DNA of 64,000 nt, taken from the NCBI RefSeq assembly GCF_036346595.1, contig NZ_CP107834.1:1736001-1800000 (forward strand). The letters run 5' to 3'. The position numbers were made by a program, and so were the translations under genes. Of this stretch, positions 62,065 to 64,000 are shown piece by piece (position 1 is the stretch's first letter; every line of letters starts with the position of its first letter). Source of the DNA: Streptomyces sp. NBC_00525 (GTDB lineage: Bacteria; Actinomycetota; Actinomycetes; Streptomycetales; Streptomycetaceae). The notes beneath the pieces are model-generated. The model had not been told where the DNA came from, did not search any database, and worked only from the letters and a program-made list of their open reading frames with translations.

Positions 62065-64000
62065 TCAGGGGACTTCGGCGGGTGCGGGCTCGCGGGGCGC
62101 CGGTGCGGGGGGCGCGGTACGGGAGAGGGCGCCCGGCCACCAGATCGCGCGTCCGAGCGCCACGCTCGCGGAGGTCACCAGATAGGTGCGGACGAGGAAG
62201 GTGTCCAGGAGGACGCCGACCGCGATCACGAAGCCCATCTCGACGAGGGCCGCCATCGGCATGCTGGTCAGGACGGCGAAGGTGGCGGCGAGCACCAGAC
62301 CGGCCGAGGCGATGACACCGCCGGTGGTGCGCAGGGCGGTGAGCGCGGCCTCGGTGGGTCCGGCGCCGTTCCGGGCCTCCTCGCGGACCCGGTGCATCAG
62401 GAAGATGCCGTAGTCGACGCCGAGGGCCACCAGGAAGACGAAGGACACCAGGGAGAGTCCGGGGTCGGTGCCCCGCAGGCCGAGGACCGGTTCGAAGAGC
62501 AGCCCGCCGATGCCGAGGGCGGCGCCCCACACCGCGACGACGGCGACGACGAGCAGCAGGGGCGCGACGAGGCTGCGCAGCAGGGCGATGAGGATCAGCA
62601 GGACGGAGAGCAGGACGAGCGGCACGATGACCTTCAGGTCGCGGGCGCAGGCGGCCTCCATGTCCATCTGCTGGGCGCCGGGTCCGCCGACGTGGCTGTC
62701 GGGCAGCCGGTCGCGCAGGGCCAGCAGGGTGGCCCGTTCCCCGGCGGACTCGGGCGGGGCCTCGGCGGTGACGACGAGTTCGGTCCAGCCGCCGCCGCTG
62801 CGGCCGCGTTCGGCGGCGGCGACGCCCTCGGTGCTCCGGGCCAGGGCGAGCGCGCCGGCGGCCCGTTCGGTGGGCGTGGTCACGCTGATCGGCTGGCTGG
62901 AGCGGCCCGGATAGGCGTCGGCGAGGATCTCCATCGCGGCGATCGAGTCGGGCCGGCTGGTGAAGGAGTCCTCCTGCTTGAGGGCACCGGGCAGGTTGAA
63001 CGCCCCGAGCGACAGCGCGCCCAGCAGCACCCCGCCGGTGACGAGGACGGTGACGGGCCGTCGCCCGGCGGAGCCGCCCATCGCGGCGAACAGCGAGCGG
63101 CGGCGGCGCGGCTGGACCCCGTACACCGGTACGAGGGGCCAGAAGACCCGGCGGCCGAGGAGGACCAGGACGGCCGGGAGCAGCGTGAGCATCGCCAGGA
63201 GGGCGCACAGCACGCCGACGGCGGCGATGGGTCCCATGCCCCGGCTGCTGTTGAGGTCGGCGGCGAGCAGGCAGAGCAGTCCGGCGGCGACGGTCCCGGA
63301 CGAGGCGAGGACGGCGGGTCCGCAGCCGCGCAGCGCCGCCGCCATGGCCTCGTGGGGCCGTTCGACGCGGACCAGTTCCTCGCGGTAGCGGGCGACGAGC
63401 AGCAGGGCGTAGTCGGTGCCGGCGCCGAAGACGAGGATGGTCATGACGGCGGAGCTCTGGCCGGTGACCGTGAGGCCGAACCCGTCGTGGAGTCCGTGGA
63501 CGACGGCCATGGACAGGACGTCGGCGGCGCCGGCGACCAGGAGCGGGACGAGCCACAGCAGCGGGCTGCGGTAGATGACGATCAGCAGGACCGCGACGAC
63601 GGCGACGGTCGTGTAGAGCAGCGGCCCGTCGAGCGACTCGAAGACCTCCTGGGCGTCCACGGTCAGCGCTCCGGGGCCGCCGACCTCGGCCTCCAGCCCG
63701 TCGCCGCCGCGCACCGCGGCGCGGACGTCGTCCACGTAGGCGGTGCGCGCCCGGTCGTCCTGGCCGGGTTCGGTCGTGGAGAGCGGGTACATCAGGGTCG
63801 TGCCGTCCTTCGACGGTACGGCGTGCGGCGGCGCGGACAGGGTGTGGGCGCTCGCCACCTCGGCGGTCTGCCGGGCGGCGAGGGCCCGGTCGGCCGCGGT
63901 GAGGCCGCCGTCGCGGTGGTAGACGAGGACGAGGTCGGTGGACTCGCCGCCGGGCAGGGTGTCCTGGATCTTGGCGGCCCGCGTCGAGTCGGCGCTCGTC
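62065..64000 (-). CDS. MMPL-family transporter, N-terminus beyond the window
   Basis: At least 645 residues are visible; the start lies past 64000. It is an RND-superfamily permease: two blocks of membrane helices with MMPL motifs, FGAGTDYALLLVARYREEL in the first and LGVDYGIFLMHRVREE in the second, separated by an extracytoplasmic domain. MMPL proteins in actinobacteria export lipids or small metabolites. It heads an operon with the sensor kinase and response regulator downstream. Substrate unknown. Confidence 0.92.
   Translation of the reverse strand, partial: TSADSTRAAKIQDTLPGGESTDLVLVYHRDGGLTAADRALAARQTAEVASAHTLSAPPHAVPSKDGTTLMYPLSTTEPGQDDRARTAYVDDVRAAVRGGDGLEAEVGGPGALTVDAQEVFESLDGPLLYTTVAVVAVLLIVIYRSPLLWLVPLLVAGAADVLSMAVVHGLHDGFGLTVTGQSSAVMTILVFGAGTDYALLLVARYREELVRVERPHEAMAAALRGCGPAVLASSGTVAAGLLCLLAADLNSSRGMGPIAAVGVLCALLAMLTLLPAVLVLLGRRVFWPLVPVYGVQPRRRRSLFAAMGGSAGRRPVTVLVTGGVLLGALSLGAFNLPGALKQEDSFTSRPDSIAAMEILADAYPGRSSQPISVTTPTERAAGALALARSTEGVAAAERGRSGGGWTELVVTAEAPPESAGERATLLALRDRLPDSHVGGPGAQQMDMEAACARDLKVIVPLVLLSVLLILIALLRSLVAPLLLVVAVVAVWGAALGIGGLLFEPVLGLRGTDPGLSLVSFVFLVALGVDYGIFLMHRVREEARNGAGPTEAALTALRTTGGVIASAGLVLAATFAVLTSMPMAALVEMGFVIAVGVLLDTFLVRTYLVTSASVALGRAIWWPGALSRTAPPAPAPREPAPAEVP

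Noticed and set aside
62065..63556. Extension of the sensor kinase frame upstream through the MMPL gene
   Set aside because: Kinase similarity begins near GTG 62032, where a GGAGG site lies; upstream the same frame is an Arg/Pro-rich shadow of the transporter.

Overview
The window reads as a chromosomal segment of a Streptomyces or very close relative. It has very high GC, many GTG starts and almost no TTA codons. Its gene set is typical of that genus: a fabD-fabH-acpP-fabF cluster followed by a DUF3145 gene, an HrdA-like sigma factor beside dnaG, MatB, class F sortase, a Zur-linked zinc importer and DUF6243. The gene order resembles the region around SCO2387-SCO2510 of S. coelicolor as I remember it. 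No search was run. No phage, integrase, insertion sequence or CRISPR array was seen.

Layout. 1-3366: fatty-acid synthase genes and DUF3145. 3644-9136: secreted SGNH hydrolase, aldose epimerase, EI24 membrane protein, Ohr peroxidase, and an MDR reductase divergent from a MarR regulator. 9364-12006: an MreB-like actin homologue and a GAF histidine kinase with a degenerate ATPase domain. 12016-16709: Lrp regulator, NarK-like transporter, malonyl-CoA synthetase MatB and a carboxyltransferase. 17581-21696: an accessory-looking TetR module with an exporter on one side and DUF2867, methyltransferase and DinB genes on the other. It has two matching operators and ends next to tRNA genes (21777-22168). 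22349-27994: YtxH-like protein, a divergent FGGY kinase and a heterodimeric ABC exporter. 28060-36849: hrdA, dnaG, reductase, dgt, CbiX-type chelatase, HAD phosphatase, SanA-like protein and cutA. 36916-41279: a reductase gene with a SoxR-like box, class IV aminotransferase, secreted protein with sortase, and a TSUP permease. 41550-47100: nirBD with phased GlnR-like sites, SDR, VOC protein and an ArsR-type regulator. 47607-54972: ppdK, dus, class A beta-lactamase, DUF6243 and glyS. 55119-58336: znuACB-zur. 58397-64000: uppS, recO, and an MMPL-kinase-regulator operon cut by the window edge.

Two themes stand out. First, metabolite-responsive control is readable at many promoters: TetR, MarR, Lrp, SoxR, GlnR and Zur candidate sites. 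Second, many genes lack a Shine-Dalgarno sequence and instead have a TAnnnT-like -10 hexamer 5 to 8 nt before the start codon, the signature of leaderless transcripts. This was used to choose several starts. The best candidate for an undescribed system is the TetR/MFS - DUF2867/methyltransferase/DinB module, whose methyltransferase also carries a TTA codon at position 11.
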